Position numbers and translations under genes: made by a program. A stretch of DNA of 64,000 nt from Clitopilus passeckerianus (Eukaryota > Basidiomycota > Agaricomycetes > Agaricales > Entolomataceae). Below, one piece after another: positions 11,795-27,982 of this stretch (its first letter is position 1; each line of letters begins with the position of its first letter). Below the pieces are notes generated by a model. The model was not told the DNA's origin. It worked only from the letters and a program-made list of their open reading frames with translations, and did no database searches. The stretch lies in assembly GCA_944990035.1 (NCBI GenBank), contig CALYLX010000102.1, positions 1-64,000 on the forward strand. Direction: 5' to 3'.

Positions 11795-14700
11795 TCAAGG
11801 AGTAACGGGTTCTGGGTGCATAAAGGGGTGCAAGAAAGATTGTAAAGCGGGAAAAAATTCGTAGAAATAGTCGCTTGGTCTATTCGCAGGGTCAACATCC
11901 TCCACTTGCAAGAGAACGTTAGCCGCAGCTTCGTGCCCATTCAATGTGGCGATGGAAAGTGGGGTATGTCCATCTCTGCTCCTGGGCTCTACCTCTACAC
12001 CATGCTCTATCAGGGTTGCCACTACTGCCTCATGTCCACCGGAGGCAGCCGCATGAAGAGCAGTTTCTCCACTATCGTTGCATGCTTCAACTTCCAAATC
12101 CTCCTCCTCCAAAATGGTCTGGACGACAGATTTATGGCCTTCAGACGCTGCTGCTAGGAGTAGGGTGTTTTCGCTGTGGTATTTGGCGTTGATGTCAACC
12201 TCAAGCCCTTGTTCATGCTGTCGTAAAAGACGAACAATCGTGTCATGGCCATTCAACGCTGCTAGATATAACGCCGTTGCATCGAAGTTGTTGACAATAT
12301 TGATATCAACTTCGTGATGTTGCAAAAGGCCCCGAACGATGGAAGTGCACCCGTTGGCGGATGCAGCACAGAGGAGTGTGTTGCCGTTGAGGAACTTGTC
12401 GTTGAGATCGATGTCTCGACCATATAGGTCAAGGAGCATGTCAAAAATACGGGCGTGACCGTTGGTCGCTGCTATGTAAAGTGGTGTCCTGCCATCTGTG
12501 GTTCTGCACTTGTAATCCACGGCTCTTCTTTCGATGAGTGTTTGAACCACTGCTTCATGATTCCCGAGCGTAGCAATTGATAGGAGGGTATGGCCTTCGG
12601 TGTAAGGTGCGTTGAGGTCAACGTCTCGGCCTAGGTGATAGAGAAGAAGTCGAAGGATGGGTTCGTGACCACGCTTCGCCGAAAGATACAACGCGGTCTC
12701 CTCGAGATTATCTGTATTCTTGAGGTCAATTTTGGGCTCTTTGAGAAGCATTTTGACAGCTGCCTCATCGCCTCTGGCACAAGCGATTGAGAGGCTAGTC
12801 ATGCCCACATTATCCCTTGTGTTGACCTCAATTTCCTTATGTCGAAGGAGAAGCTCTATGGTGTCACTGCGAGAAGTCTCCGCAGCTAGGTGAAGAACAG
12901 TCTTGCCTGCTTTATTCCTGAGGCGAACGTCAACTTCCGGGTGTTCGAGAAATGTCTTGATGATCGTGTCGTGATGGTTTATGATGGCGATGGCAAGAGG
13001 TGTGAGGCCGTTGCGATCTTGGGCGTTGAAGTCAAAGCCTTGTCCTTTTTCCCGTAAAAGGAGTTCGACTACTCCTGCATGGCCTGAAGCGGCTGCTAGG
13101 TGCAGAGCAACGCGATCGTCAGCGGTAGTTCTGAGCCCGAGATTGATGTTGTCTAGACGCATGATCGTTTCGGCAATAATCAAGTGGCCATTGGCAGCGG
13201 CTGCATGGAGAGGTGTGAAGCCATCCAGGAAACGCATGTTGGCATTAGCCGAATCTTTTTGTGCTATGATCTTGAAGATGCCATCATGGCCGACCTTCGC
13301 TGCGAGGTAAAGCGCCGTTTCGCCGTCGCCGGTCTTTATCCCATGGTCGACCTTCGGATGATTTGAAAGGAGCTTCACTGTGGATTCGTGGCCATTCTTG
13401 ACTGCTGAAGTAAGTGGAGTATAACCAGCTGTGTCTCGGGCATTGACATCAACTTGATCGTGCTGGAGAAGCAGACGGATGATGGGATCGTCTCCTTTCT
13501 GTGAGGCAATGATTAAGGGGGTCTGCCCTGCCTGATTTTTGGTGTTGACATTGATCTCGACGTCGGTCCTTGGCTTCAGGAATACGTTGACAATTGAATG
13601 ATGTCCCTGCGCTACGGCGGCCAGGAAGAATGCATGGTACTGATGCATGACAGACGAGATGTCGCCACCTGCCAGATTTTTGACAAGGAGCCAGAAGATG
13701 TTATCATGATTATGGCTGGCTGCGAGATAGAGGGGGGTGAAGCCAATCCTATTTCTGACCCTGAGGTCGACATCTGCTCGGTGCAGGAGTGGGACGACAA
13801 TGGATTCGTGACCATTCAAACAAGCGATGGAAAGGAGGGTATTTCCATCGCTGTATGGTGTATTGACGTCAACTTTGGACATGCCTAGGAGGAGTTGGAA
13901 GACCGTATCTCGACCGTTTTTGGCAGCTGCAAAGAGAGCCGTGCCACCCGTGTTATCCTTTGCCTCCATATCAACACCGTTTTGCTCAAGAATCAGCCTA
14001 ATCATGTTCTCCCGACCATTCTGTGCTGCAACGATCAGCAACGTTTGGCCGTTGCTGTATTTGGTGTTTATGTCGAGCTTTGTCTTGGGAAGGAGTAAGC
14101 GGACGACAGCCTCGTGGCCGTTGCTGACGGCTAAGAAGAGCCCACTATTCCCATACTGGTTCTTCAGGTCTGGGTCGACTTCTGTACGTTGCAGAATGAG
14201 GTTGACGATAGAATCACGACCTCGTGCAGCAGCGGTACTGAGAAGTGTGTTCTTGTCAACGTAGGTGGAGTTGATGTTCAACTTGCCCCCAAGTCGTTGG
14301 AGGATCAAGCGAAAGAGGTCGGTATATCCATTGGTCGCAGCAGTGTAGAGGGCGCTTCCACCATTTTCGTATCTGGTGTCCAGCTCAACGCCTTTCTGTT
14401 GCATGATTTCGGCAGCAAGTGTCTCGTTTCCTTTCTCGACGGCGGCAGAGAAGAGGGTGTGATTATTGTAGTATTTTGCGTTGATGTCGAGTTGAATTCC
14501 GTCTTCTTCATATCGCCTCAGAAGGATGCGATAGATCTCGTCGTGGCCGTTTAGGGCTGCAGAGTAGAGAGCAGTGCTCCCACCAAGCGTCCTCGCTTCC
14601 AGATTGACCCCCTTCCTCTCCAAAATAACCCTGACGCACATCTCGTGGCCGTTGACGGCAGCAGCAACGAGGAGGCTACGCTTGTTTTTGTTTTCGGAGT

Positions 14701-16063
14701 TGATGTCAATCTTTTCCCCGAACCTCTCCAGAAGCAGACGAAGAATGGAGTCGTGCCCCTTCATTGCAGCAAGGTGGGAAGGGGGAGAGCCGTCTTCCAC
14801 TGGCAGGTTAACATCAATGTCTTTGTGGTCTAGAATAATCTTAACGATTTCTTCATGACCGCCGGCACATGCGATGGCGAGTACGGAATAATCGTTAATA
14901 TATCTAGCGTTAATATCGCCTTTGTCTCCGAGCTTGTCAAGCAGGAGCCGGAAGATAGGTGTGTAGCCTTTCGTCGCGGCGGTGTATAAGGCCGAGCCGT
15001 TGAACTTCGTTCTAGCGTGTAGATCAACATCTTCCCGCTCCAGCAGGGCGCGCACGATTTCTTCCCGGTTGCTGTCGACGGCTCCAATGAGGACGGTGTG
15101 GTCGTTGATGAATTTCTGGTTGATATCAACGGTATCCCCGAGGGCTTCTAGGATGAGATTGAATACGCCAAGATTGCCCTGAATGGCAGCTTGGTAGAGG
15201 GGAGAATTTCCACCGACGAGGATTCTGATATCGACATCTTTCCTCTCTAGAAGGATTTTGATGACTGCTTCGTGCCCACCAACAATGGCCATTGTTAGCA
15301 TGGTGTGGTTGTTGTAGAACCGGGCGTTCATGTCGATATTGGTCCCAATTCGGTCGAGGAGGAGTCGGAGGGACACATCCCGTCCATAGGTCGCTGCGAG
15401 CTGGTAGACGGTGCTTCCGGAAGTGGTCTGCACACTGAAATCGATGTCATCCCGCTCTAGCACTAGCTTCACGATCTCATCGTGTCCTCTAGATGCAGCA
15501 GCGGCCAATATGGTGTATCCATCGATATACTTGGTATTGATATCGATGCCCTTGCTACATCGCTCCCAAAGGATGCGAAATGTACTGGTGTGTCCGTTGA
15601 TGGCGGCCAAGTAGGGTGCATTGGCGCTGGCGTTGTTTTTCGAGTAGAGGTCAACGTTCTTCCACGATAAGATAGTTTTAAGGATGGACTCGAATCCTTT
15701 GAGGGCTGTCGCTGTGAGAAGCGAGTAGCCTTCGATGTATCGTGCGTTCACGTCAAGTGAACCGGGCTTGATCTGCTTGAGTATCATTTGAAAGACAGGT
15801 TCGTGGCCACTAGCGGCTGCGGCATACAGTGCTGTGTTGCCGTTGTCGCTTTTCCATGCAATGTCCACGTCCTCTCTTGCGAGCAAGAGCTCGACGATGG
15901 AAGCATGGCCAGCTAATGACGCTGATATCAAGGGTGTAACACCTCCAGTGCCCTTGACATTGGTATCTGTGCCCGATGCTAAAAACCCCTGCACAGCGGT
16001 CGCATCACCCTTGGTGATTGCGTCCCAGATCGTTGTTGGCGCCGTCGTAGTGGTCTCGGCCAT
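11795..16063 (-). CDS. Giant ankyrin-repeat protein
   Basis: Single uninterrupted frame of 1422 residues starting MAETTTTAPTTIWDAITKGD. Almost the whole protein is ankyrin repeats, about 40 by eye, with helix motifs such as GHEEIVKIIL and NGHDEIYRILL. From about residue 105 to 800 the repeats come in pairs of about 70 residues: an A unit (N-A-K-Y...H-T-L-L...A-A...G-H-E-x-I-V) followed by a B unit (G-x-T-A-L-Y-x-A-A...G-H-D-x-I-F-R-L-L-L). The last third uses more ordinary 33-34-residue repeats. No NACHT, kinase, membrane or death domain is visible, and the short C-terminus ends HPFMHPEPVTP. The lack of introns is unusual among its neighbours. It is likely a protein-binding scaffold; partners cannot be guessed. 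Ankyrin proteins often expand in Agaricomycetes. Confidence 0.95.
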   Translation of the reverse strand: MAETTTTAPTTIWDAITKGDATAVQGFLASGTDTNVKGTGGVTPLISASLAGHASIVELLLAREDVDIAWKSDNGNTALYAAAASGHEPVFQMILKQIKPGSLDVNARYIEGYSLLTATALKGFESILKTILSWKNVDLYSKNNASANAPYLAAINGHTSTFRILWERCSKGIDINTKYIDGYTILAAAASRGHDEIVKLVLERDDIDFSVQTTSGSTVYQLAATYGRDVSLRLLLDRIGTNIDMNARFYNNHTMLTMAIVGGHEAVIKILLERKDVDIRILVGGNSPLYQAAIQGNLGVFNLILEALGDTVDINQKFINDHTVLIGAVDSNREEIVRALLEREDVDLHARTKFNGSALYTAATKGYTPIFRLLLDKLGDKGDINARYINDYSVLAIACAGGHEEIVKIILDHKDIDVNLPVEDGSPPSHLAAMKGHDSILRLLLERFGEKIDINSENKNKRSLLVAAAVNGHEMCVRVILERKGVNLEARTLGGSTALYSAALNGHDEIYRILLRRYEEDGIQLDINAKYYNNHTLFSAAVEKGNETLAAEIMQQKGVELDTRYENGGSALYTAATNGYTDLFRLILQRLGGKLNINSTYVDKNTLLSTAAARGRDSIVNLILQRTEVDPDLKNQYGNSGLFLAVSNGHEAVVRLLLPKTKLDINTKYSNGQTLLIVAAQNGRENMIRLILEQNGVDMEAKDNTGGTALFAAAKNGRDTVFQLLLGMSKVDVNTPYSDGNTLLSIACLNGHESIVVPLLHRADVDLRVRNRIGFTPLYLAASHNHDNIFWLLVKNLAGGDISSVMHQYHAFFLAAVAQGHHSIVNVFLKPRTDVEINVNTKNQAGQTPLIIASQKGDDPIIRLLLQHDQVDVNARDTAGYTPLTSAVKNGHESTVKLLSNHPKVDHGIKTGDGETALYLAAKVGHDGIFKIIAQKDSANANMRFLDGFTPLHAAAANGHLIIAETIMRLDNINLGLRTTADDRVALHLAAASGHAGVVELLLREKGQGFDFNAQDRNGLTPLAIAIINHHDTIIKTFLEHPEVDVRLRNKAGKTVLHLAAETSRSDTIELLLRHKEIEVNTRDNVGMTSLSIACARGDEAAVKMLLKEPKIDLKNTDNLEETALYLSAKRGHEPILRLLLYHLGRDVDLNAPYTEGHTLLSIATLGNHEAVVQTLIERRAVDYKCRTTDGRTPLYIAATNGHARIFDMLLDLYGRDIDLNDKFLNGNTLLCAASANGCTSIVRGLLQHHEVDINIVNNFDATALYLAALNGHDTIVRLLRQHEQGLEVDINAKYHSENTLLLAAASEGHKSVVQTILEEEDLEVEACNDSGETALHAAASGGHEAVVATLIEHGVEVEPRSRDGHTPLSIATLNGHEAAANVLLQVEDVDPANRPSDYFYEFFPALQSFLHPFMHPEPVTP

Positions 16064-16981
16064 GTTGGGACTTCTGGCGGCGAAGCTTGGCTATGACGGA
16101 TCAAGCAGACGTATGCAAATGCTTTCCTGTAAGCGCGAGGATTACCTACGATATTGTATCAGTCTTGTTCAGAAGAGTATCGGTTTCCGCCGTTGCTCAC
16201 CAGGATGCACTTCTTTCATGCCACCACTATGAAGCTGATGCCCTTCCCAGCGCTTCTGCTAATATGGTATTGCAGGTCCGTAGCGTTCAATGACTTCGTG
16301 GTGTTAAGCTTTCACCGTTCAACCCAACTCCGCCCGCTCTAGACCTGTCGTCCTCGTCGTTGATGGTGACCAACGTGATACAATTGAGCTGTGGGCGCTA
16401 AACTTCGACATCGAGCGCTGGTCAGAGGTTGGCATCTTACTCCGCCCTTCTCTAGCTGATGATTCTGGTGACCTTCAACAATTTATAGGTCAAACCGTTT
16501 GAAGGACCTGGACATCACACTGGAAAGCCTCCACTTGACCGCGCCCGGACCTCCCCTAAAGCAAACCTGTTACAGTGAATTCAGACCACCTGATCAACTC
16601 TGACTTCGACCGTCACTTCGGTATCACACCTGAAAGATCTCTCGGTCGATCTACAAATGGTACATAAATATCTGCAATCCTTCGCCCGTATCATGAGCCA
16701 CTGATTAATTGCTAAGTGTAGCCCTAACTCAGTAACTGGGCATTCGGAAGTTTATGTGTCAACGTAAGTTTGGTATCAGTTGACTTCATACACTCAACCG
16801 AAAATCTCCAACCCGTGGCACAGGAAACCAAGGCCTGACAAGTACATCGACAGCATGAATGACGCTTGTACTTTTCCAGCCGTTTTGTTACTTATGGATC
16901 CCGTCGTCACGGGCCCTTAAAGTAGAGCTTGTAACTTCATCAAGTGTCCAATTGCATCGCCGTTCCGAGTCGTTCGCCACG

Positions 16982-17261
16982 ATGAAATTGGCATCCTCAT
17001 ATATCCTGGGCATCTTTCTACCTGTGTCTGCACGAGCTGCCGCGACATTTGCTCGGGACGCAGACAAGAATCAAACAGACCTCGTTTGTCTGCTTGGTGG
17101 CGACCTAGCTTGCGAAATCAATTGCCTGACAACGGTCGGCATATCGAGGGTTATTGAGATGAGAAGTGGGTTTTCATACATCAAACTCGTAATTAAAGTG
17201 TTGTTTAAATGGACTTGAACATCGTAGCAACGACTGCAAATGCGAGCTACCACCGAACTGA
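16982..17261 (+). other. Candidate cysteine-rich secreted peptide
   Basis: An ATG in a good context (CCACGATGA) opens a frame with a signal-peptide-like start, MKLASSYILGIFLPVSARAA. It continues with three cysteines spaced C-x7-C-x3-C (CLLGGDLACEINC). Further on, at about 17228-17261, another frame reads NDCKCELPPN and stops. A possible intron starts at GTTATTG near 17150 and ends at TAG near 17227, but joining these sites puts the second part one base out of frame. So this is either a broken gene, a wrongly read intron or chance. The spacing recalls CS-alpha-beta defensin-like peptides, though only five cysteines are seen. Confidence 0.3.
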
Positions 17262-17890
17262 GGCCCCGTGCTAGCCATTCGACTGCCACCCTCTATCCGT
17301 CAATGTTTTCGTGAATCCGTGGGGACAGACTCTCACACGCTCTCCAGCTATTTCCTTGTACTTTGTGTCTGATTGGTCTCTTCTTTCTGCTTCCTATGTA
17401 GAAGCGATGCTCAGTTCATGTATTTGCCGTGCTCCCCTCCGAATTTAGCTGCTTAAACTATTCTAAGTCATCCCAAAACCATGTCCGCTGTGTCGGCATC
17501 TGTGGTCCTTGGCGAAGTGCAATCCTCTCGCGCTGAAGCTACGATTCAGCCGACTTCATGACCGTTGACATCGCGCCGCATTCAGAACCCGAATCTGCCA
17601 TCAGTTCCCGCCTCGCACTGATCTCAATAACTCACATACCATGAACTGGCCTCCTCTGGAGAACTCTGGCCCGCAGGTTTAATTCTCCAAGCAGGCACAG
17701 ACGGCAATCCTAACGCTCTGCACGGAAATTATGTCACACCTAACGGATCTTCTAAACATCATACCCACAGCCAGCGGATTGGACCTATGTGGTAGGTGCT
17801 CTAAGAATAACTGCCAAGACGTCATCTGCCAGTTGCTCTATTTGTGGCGCAGACCCAAATCTGACGTCATGCCGGCTACACGGAAAGTTG

Positions 17891-17898
17891 TATATATA
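17891..17898 (+). promoter_or_regulatory. TATA box
   Basis: TATATATA lies about 50 bp before the start codon at 17945, a normal distance for this window. Confidence 0.5.
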
Positions 17899-17944
17899 CT
17901 CCCTAATATTGCGTGAATGTACGTTCCTTCATAATATTTACACA

Positions 17945-18567
17945 ATGTCTTCCTCCGTACACCCATCCGCTATTGGCTCTGGAGCCCAACCTACTCGCGA
18001 TACCCAGGAAAGAGGGAATTCGGCTATGAGCCAAGAATCAACACCACAGACCGCACCGGGAGGCGAACCTTATCCCGAACAAATACACGCGGGAAAAGTA
18101 GGCTATGGTCCTAATTATAGGACCAACGCTGTGAGTATCCGCTATAATTCTCCCGCCTGGTAATTAGGCTCAACTCCATGTAGACATTCGGCGAAAAAAT
18201 GAAAGGCGTCAAGGAAGAGATTGAGGGCACTGTCCTTAGAAAACATGATCTAGTTCAGCATGGAAAGGATCTGCGAACAGGAGAGCTGAAGAAACGAGAA
18301 CGTCACGAGGACTTGGACGTGAGTGTTCGCTCACTACTCATTGCTCTTGGGACCTGGAATTGATCGCATCGCACACAGTCTGACAGTCCCTTCAAGGAAC
18401 CAGATGAGAAAATTACATCAAACGATGACGAACGACCAGCGGAAGGCGATACTCATGTTGACAAAGCTTTCAAAGAGCAAGCTGCGACCGTCGCTCCTGA
18501 AGGAACACACGCTGGAGAGAGGCAACGGGCGGGCAAAACCGCTGATGATGTCAAGCATATTGGATGA
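17945..18567 (+). CDS. Conserved hydrophilic protein of unknown role
   Basis: Predicted 169-residue protein, rich in Lys, Glu, Asp and His, with no membrane segment or signal peptide. Exons are 17945-18130, 18184-18318 and 18379-18567; both introns fall between codons and the joined frame is open to a TGA. Features are a Ser/Thr/Gln-rich start, the block PEQIHAGKVGYGPNY, the charged block GEKMKGVKEEIEGTVLRK and a C-terminal block TVAPEGTHAGERQRAG. From memory, proteins of this style occur widely in basidiomycetes, but I know no function. The disordered, charged composition would fit a stress-protective protein; that is a guess. Confidence 0.8.
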
Positions 18568-18896
18568 GCGAGAGCTCAGCGATTAGAGCTAACCGCCCAT
18601 TGTATAATACTTAGGATAGGGCCTTTTCACAAGAATAATAATACCATGCATATTATCATTCAACTGTGACTATATACAAAATTGAAATTGACTTGCTCGT
18701 GCACAAGCGCGAGCGCTCATGGCTTTCGGCGATCAGCCCGAGTTTCATTAGTTGCTGGCGAAACTTTAGGTTGGCAGTGTCCCTGCTGTCATGAGATTGG
18801 ACTTCGCCAAGGTATTCAAGCGTAGTGTGGCCATTCAGGCCTAGTAATCACTGTGAATACGTGAATCGTGAGTCTAGTCCCTTCACCAAGTTACAT
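18568..18896. other. Intergenic
   Basis: About 330 bp between convergent genes; presumably 3' untranslated sequence. Nothing recognised. Confidence 0.5.
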
Positions 18897-20179
18897 TTAC
18901 GCACTTTGTTTCGGCAGCACGGACAATATAACTCCATGTTGCCTCATATTCCCCGCGTCCGAGTCTCTCAACTCGAATTTATGAGCTTCCTGATCCTTTA
19001 GAGCTTTTTTCTCGAACATCATCTGGAAGGTCACTGAGCGAAGATGTCTCCACCTGGACTGGAAATATATCCCAATTTTCCTATCCATGATCTGAACTTG
19101 GCTAGCTACCCACCCCGAGGGGCCGTCAAACCATGACACCGACTCACACCATTTAAATCGGAATGAGAGAACCTCCAAGGATATTGGTGGCCAGAATTCT
19201 TCGAACACTTCCATTCGTGGGTCTATCCCTCCGTACCAATCATCCACGCGGGCTTGTAGGCTATGAGGAAAATAAATGTCCAGGCGTCGGACAGCTTTAA
19301 AATGACGCAAGGATCTCCAACCACAGAGATCTGAGATTCTATGCATGAGTGACTGCCTGGTCCATGATAAAAGCACTTACGTCGCAATCGATACTGGCCC
19401 ACATGAAAAGATAGAGAAGTCAAGCTATCTCCGCAGATAGGAGCGAGTTCGTCCAGAAGAGTGTCTCCTTGGTTGGCGGCTACCTGCATCGCAAGCTCCT
19501 TGAGCCCGCGCAGATCAAATATACCAGACAGCCCGAAGATGGGCATTGGTGCTCCACAGGTAGCATATTCGACGTCTATAATGGCAAGTCGCTCTAATGC
19601 TGGAACAATGTCTCCTGTTTTATTAAAGTTCTTGTGCCAATAGTTTCGTTCGATGGAAACTGAAAGAAGTTCAAGACATTTGATGGTTGTGATTTGATTC
19701 ACAACGCAAAGGTCCACGGAAGGACCTTTCGTAATCATGAGGTGGGACAGAGACCTGAATGTAGTCGGGATGAGGGGTACGATCTTTTGCCTTGACATAG
19801 AGTCTCTGCATATATGTTCCAGGGTAAGTTGCGTGCATTCCGGGGAATCCATGGCGTCGAATAAGTCCGCAATGAGGGCCGTTTCTTCTTCCACCCGTTC
19901 GCTTCGCGTGCTACCGAAGATGTTGACCAAGAGAATTTCACATATAGCAGTACGAATTGAAGAGTTTGAAGAGAGGATATCAACAAGTTCCTGCACGGGT
20001 TTGTTGGCGTGCTCAAAACGAATTTCTAGCCTTCGAAAGAGCTTCTTTTGGGCACACGCGGCATAGGGAGCGGTGGTGTAAGAGAGACTCTTAAGAGATT
20101 CAATGTACGACTCGTCCTCTTCAGGTAACAGATCGAGAATTATCTCAAAGATCTCCAAGGGGAGCTCAACAGGCGGCAT
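18897..20179 (-). CDS. F-box-like protein
   Basis: Predicted 410-residue protein in two exons, 20179-19381 and 19330-18897, with a 50-nt intron. The N-terminus LPLEIFEIILDLLPEEDE, followed by the block YAACAQKKLFRRLEIRF, follows the basidiomycete F-box pattern, in which the start binds Skp1 and the rest selects a substrate for SCF ubiquitin ligase. The middle has weak leucine-rich-like segments (ALERLAIIDV, LRGLKELAMQV, SLTSLSFHV) and the second exon contains ISLEVLSFRFKW, as in related genes. These proteins are numerous and fast-evolving in Agaricomycetes. The substrate is unknown. The F-box itself is divergent, so this is a family-level call. Confidence 0.75.
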
Positions 20180-20460
20180 CGTAGCAGCGGAGACACAGCC
20201 CCAGCATCCTCAAGAATGACTAGTGACTTGCCGTCAACTCCGAGTCATCTTCTTTAGGGTAGGCATGCGATGCAGCCGAGGCCGTTCACGCAACACGGTC
20301 GCCATCTGTCAGCAGCAGCATCCGTGTCATACTCTGTCATAGTTTCTCGCGGAAGAGCCCATTTGCCAGTAGAGATAGGATATCACATCACTTCTTGAAC
20401 ATAACAATTCCTGAGTGTCTAATCTTTCTTTCGGTCATCCAAGTAAGAACCGTCCCAACT

Positions 20461-26060
<5,600 letters not shown>

Positions 26061-27427
26061 TCATAGACGATGTCCAGGTACAGCCCAGAATATCAGCGTC
26101 AATGCGACGACGATGGCTGCGACCAGGATGCTAACCCATATTGCGCGGCCAATCAGGAGTTTCTTGACGTAAGGTTCGCGGATGCGTAGCGTACGGAAAG
26201 GCGTGGTTTCCGACTGGCCGAGGAAAACAAGAATAGGATCCAATTCATATTGGTGGGATATCAGGAAGAGCACAGCGAAGAAGAACGGGATGAAGAGCTA
26301 TGTCATGGATCAGTCAGTGAACAATCGATTATGGCGGACACCAGAGAAACTTACGAAGAATCTCTTGGATTTTGGTTTCACATCCAAGAAAACAAGGGCG
26401 AAAGCTGCCGCTAATCCTATCCAAAGGATGATGAGGCCAGAAATCAGGCGTACGAGCGCGGATATGGGTGTAAGGTTACCAAACGCCTTCGTTCGGAGGA
26501 ATCGAGGGAAGGCGTCTTGTTCCATCGCTCGGAAACAGTAGTCCTTCTGGGCGTGGAAGAGGTCGGGTATCTGGGCCATCATCGAGTGCTCGGCCTGTGT
26601 CTTGGGCTCTTGAGCACTGGAGAGAGCGAAGGAATGAATCCGTAGGGAAGGGGGAAGATAAATTTCGTGATTCTCCTCAGAATTCACGACATTGCTGGCT
26701 GGAGAGAGATAACGATAATATATCCGCTCGGCGGAAGCAATCAGGTCTTGACGAGTAATGGCAGAAGAGCGAGGAATGACAGTAGGTGCCCGGGACGCAC
26801 GCTTCATGTTGAATAGCGTAGGGGTCCGACCTGACAAGGAAAAGGGAGTTGTTGACCGTGGTGGTGGGTCGTCTGGGTTCTTGGGAGATGCAGACGCGAC
26901 TCGTGTCTGCCCAGACATTTGGGGTCCCGGGCTCACAGAGCGTCCACCCCACTGACTCTTTTCATTCATAGGGGTATCAGCTCCTGCAAGATTTCGCCTG
27001 TCTTGGTCGCTTCCTAGCTCATTCGTGCTTGCAGTGCTGCGCTTCGTCCCTCCACCCTCCCCACTCATCCCAACCACAGTGCCATATATAGAACCTCTCC
27101 GGCGAGCATAATCCCAGTATTGTGGCCAGTCGTCCCGTATCGTGCGACCTGACTTGCGAACATCCTTGAAATAAGCTCGGCAGAGGTTTTCATGCTGCTG
27201 GACATCAAGCCAGAAGTCTAGCACATCTTCTGCTCCCTCTCTCTGCAAAAAGAGGCTACACGCTCGTCAGCTTCACTTTCTAATGGGTATTTGTGAAAAA
27301 CGCACTAGAACATGAAAAGGTCCACAGGTGGGCGGGTTCTCCTCGATAACACCTCTTGGAAGGTAGGGAGCCTATTCTTCCGACTTGCTGCGTATTCATC
27401 CTGTAGCTGATTCTCGTCCTCCGCCAT
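26061..27427 (-). CDS. Rax1-like RGS-domain membrane protein
   Basis: Predicted 419-residue membrane protein resembling yeast Rax1, which marks bud sites and contains an RGS-like domain. Exons are 27427-27306, 27255-26355 and 26297-26061. The start MAEDENQLQDEYAASRKN leads into PTFQEVLSRRTRPPVDLF and EDVLDFWLDVQQHENLCR, typical of the first half of an RGS fold. A Ser/Pro-rich insert follows, then the rest of the RGS region (RIHSFALSS, DYCFRAMEQDAFPRFLRTKA). Three hydrophobic segments close the protein: ISGLIILWIGLAAAFALVF, LFIPFFFAVLFLIS and WVSILVAAIVVALTLIFW. Role inferred: polarity or cortical landmark at the plasma membrane, perhaps tuning G-protein signalling. It is divergent from NDUFA2, with starts 171 bp apart. 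Confidence 0.85.
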
Positions 27428-27597
27428 GGCGAACGAAGTTTCTTGTAGCCTTCAGCGTGGTCGTTGTCGTTGTCAACGGCGTTGTGATGATTCCACGCGG
27501 GGGCAGCCAAACTCGCAACGCGCTAAAGTGCTGACGTAAGCAGCTTGCTTTTACTGGACTTTCCGAACCCTCGCCTCCACCGTCGCCGACGTTAACA
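27428..27597. promoter_or_regulatory. Compact bidirectional promoter
   Basis: Only 170 bp separate the start codons of the Rax1-like gene (minus) and NDUFA2 (plus), so both promoters must share it. No TATA box is visible. Confidence 0.7.
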
Positions 27598-27982
27598 ATG
27601 TCCGTCTTCACAAAAGCATTCTCGCCGGCAGTCAGGGAGATTCGAGTACTCCTCTCGCAGAATGGACCTGCTTCATCGGGTGCTCGGTACGTTCCAATCC
27701 ATTCATATGTTGAATAGACCTTTCACAAGGCTTTCAGCGAATTCATCCTCTCAAAGTACCCGACAATCAAGAAACACAACCCCGACCTTCCGGTGATGAT
27801 TCGTGAAGCTAGTGGCACGCCAGCGAGGATATTTGCTAGGTTTGGTGCGTATATGATGTGGCTGGTGGACCCAAGGACTGACTTTTATGTGGGTTTTAGA
27901 GCGTGGGGTAGAGAAACACGTAGAGCTCGACAACCTTTCGGCCAAGGATGTAGAATCTGCTGTCTCCAAGCTTCTATCATAA
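27598..27982 (+). CDS. NDUFA2: NADH dehydrogenase (complex I) subunit NDUFA2/B8
   Basis: Accessory subunit of mitochondrial complex I with a thioredoxin-like fold, on the matrix arm; 92 residues. Exons are 27598-27686, 27738-27844 and 27900-27982. The protein begins MSVFTKAFSPAVREIRVLLS and has the family block FILSKYPTIKKHNPDLPVMI followed by REASGTPARIFARF and DNLSAKDVESAVSKLLS. Length and motifs match the B8/10.5-kDa subunit across eukaryotes. No separate targeting peptide is usual for this subunit. Confidence 0.95.

Larger units (their letters stand above)
16064..17944. other. Intergenic, with one candidate small secreted peptide
   Basis: A 1.9-kb gap. Apart from the cysteine-rich candidate at 16982-17261, I recognise no gene. 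The left end holds the promoter of the ankyrin gene. Confidence 0.5.
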
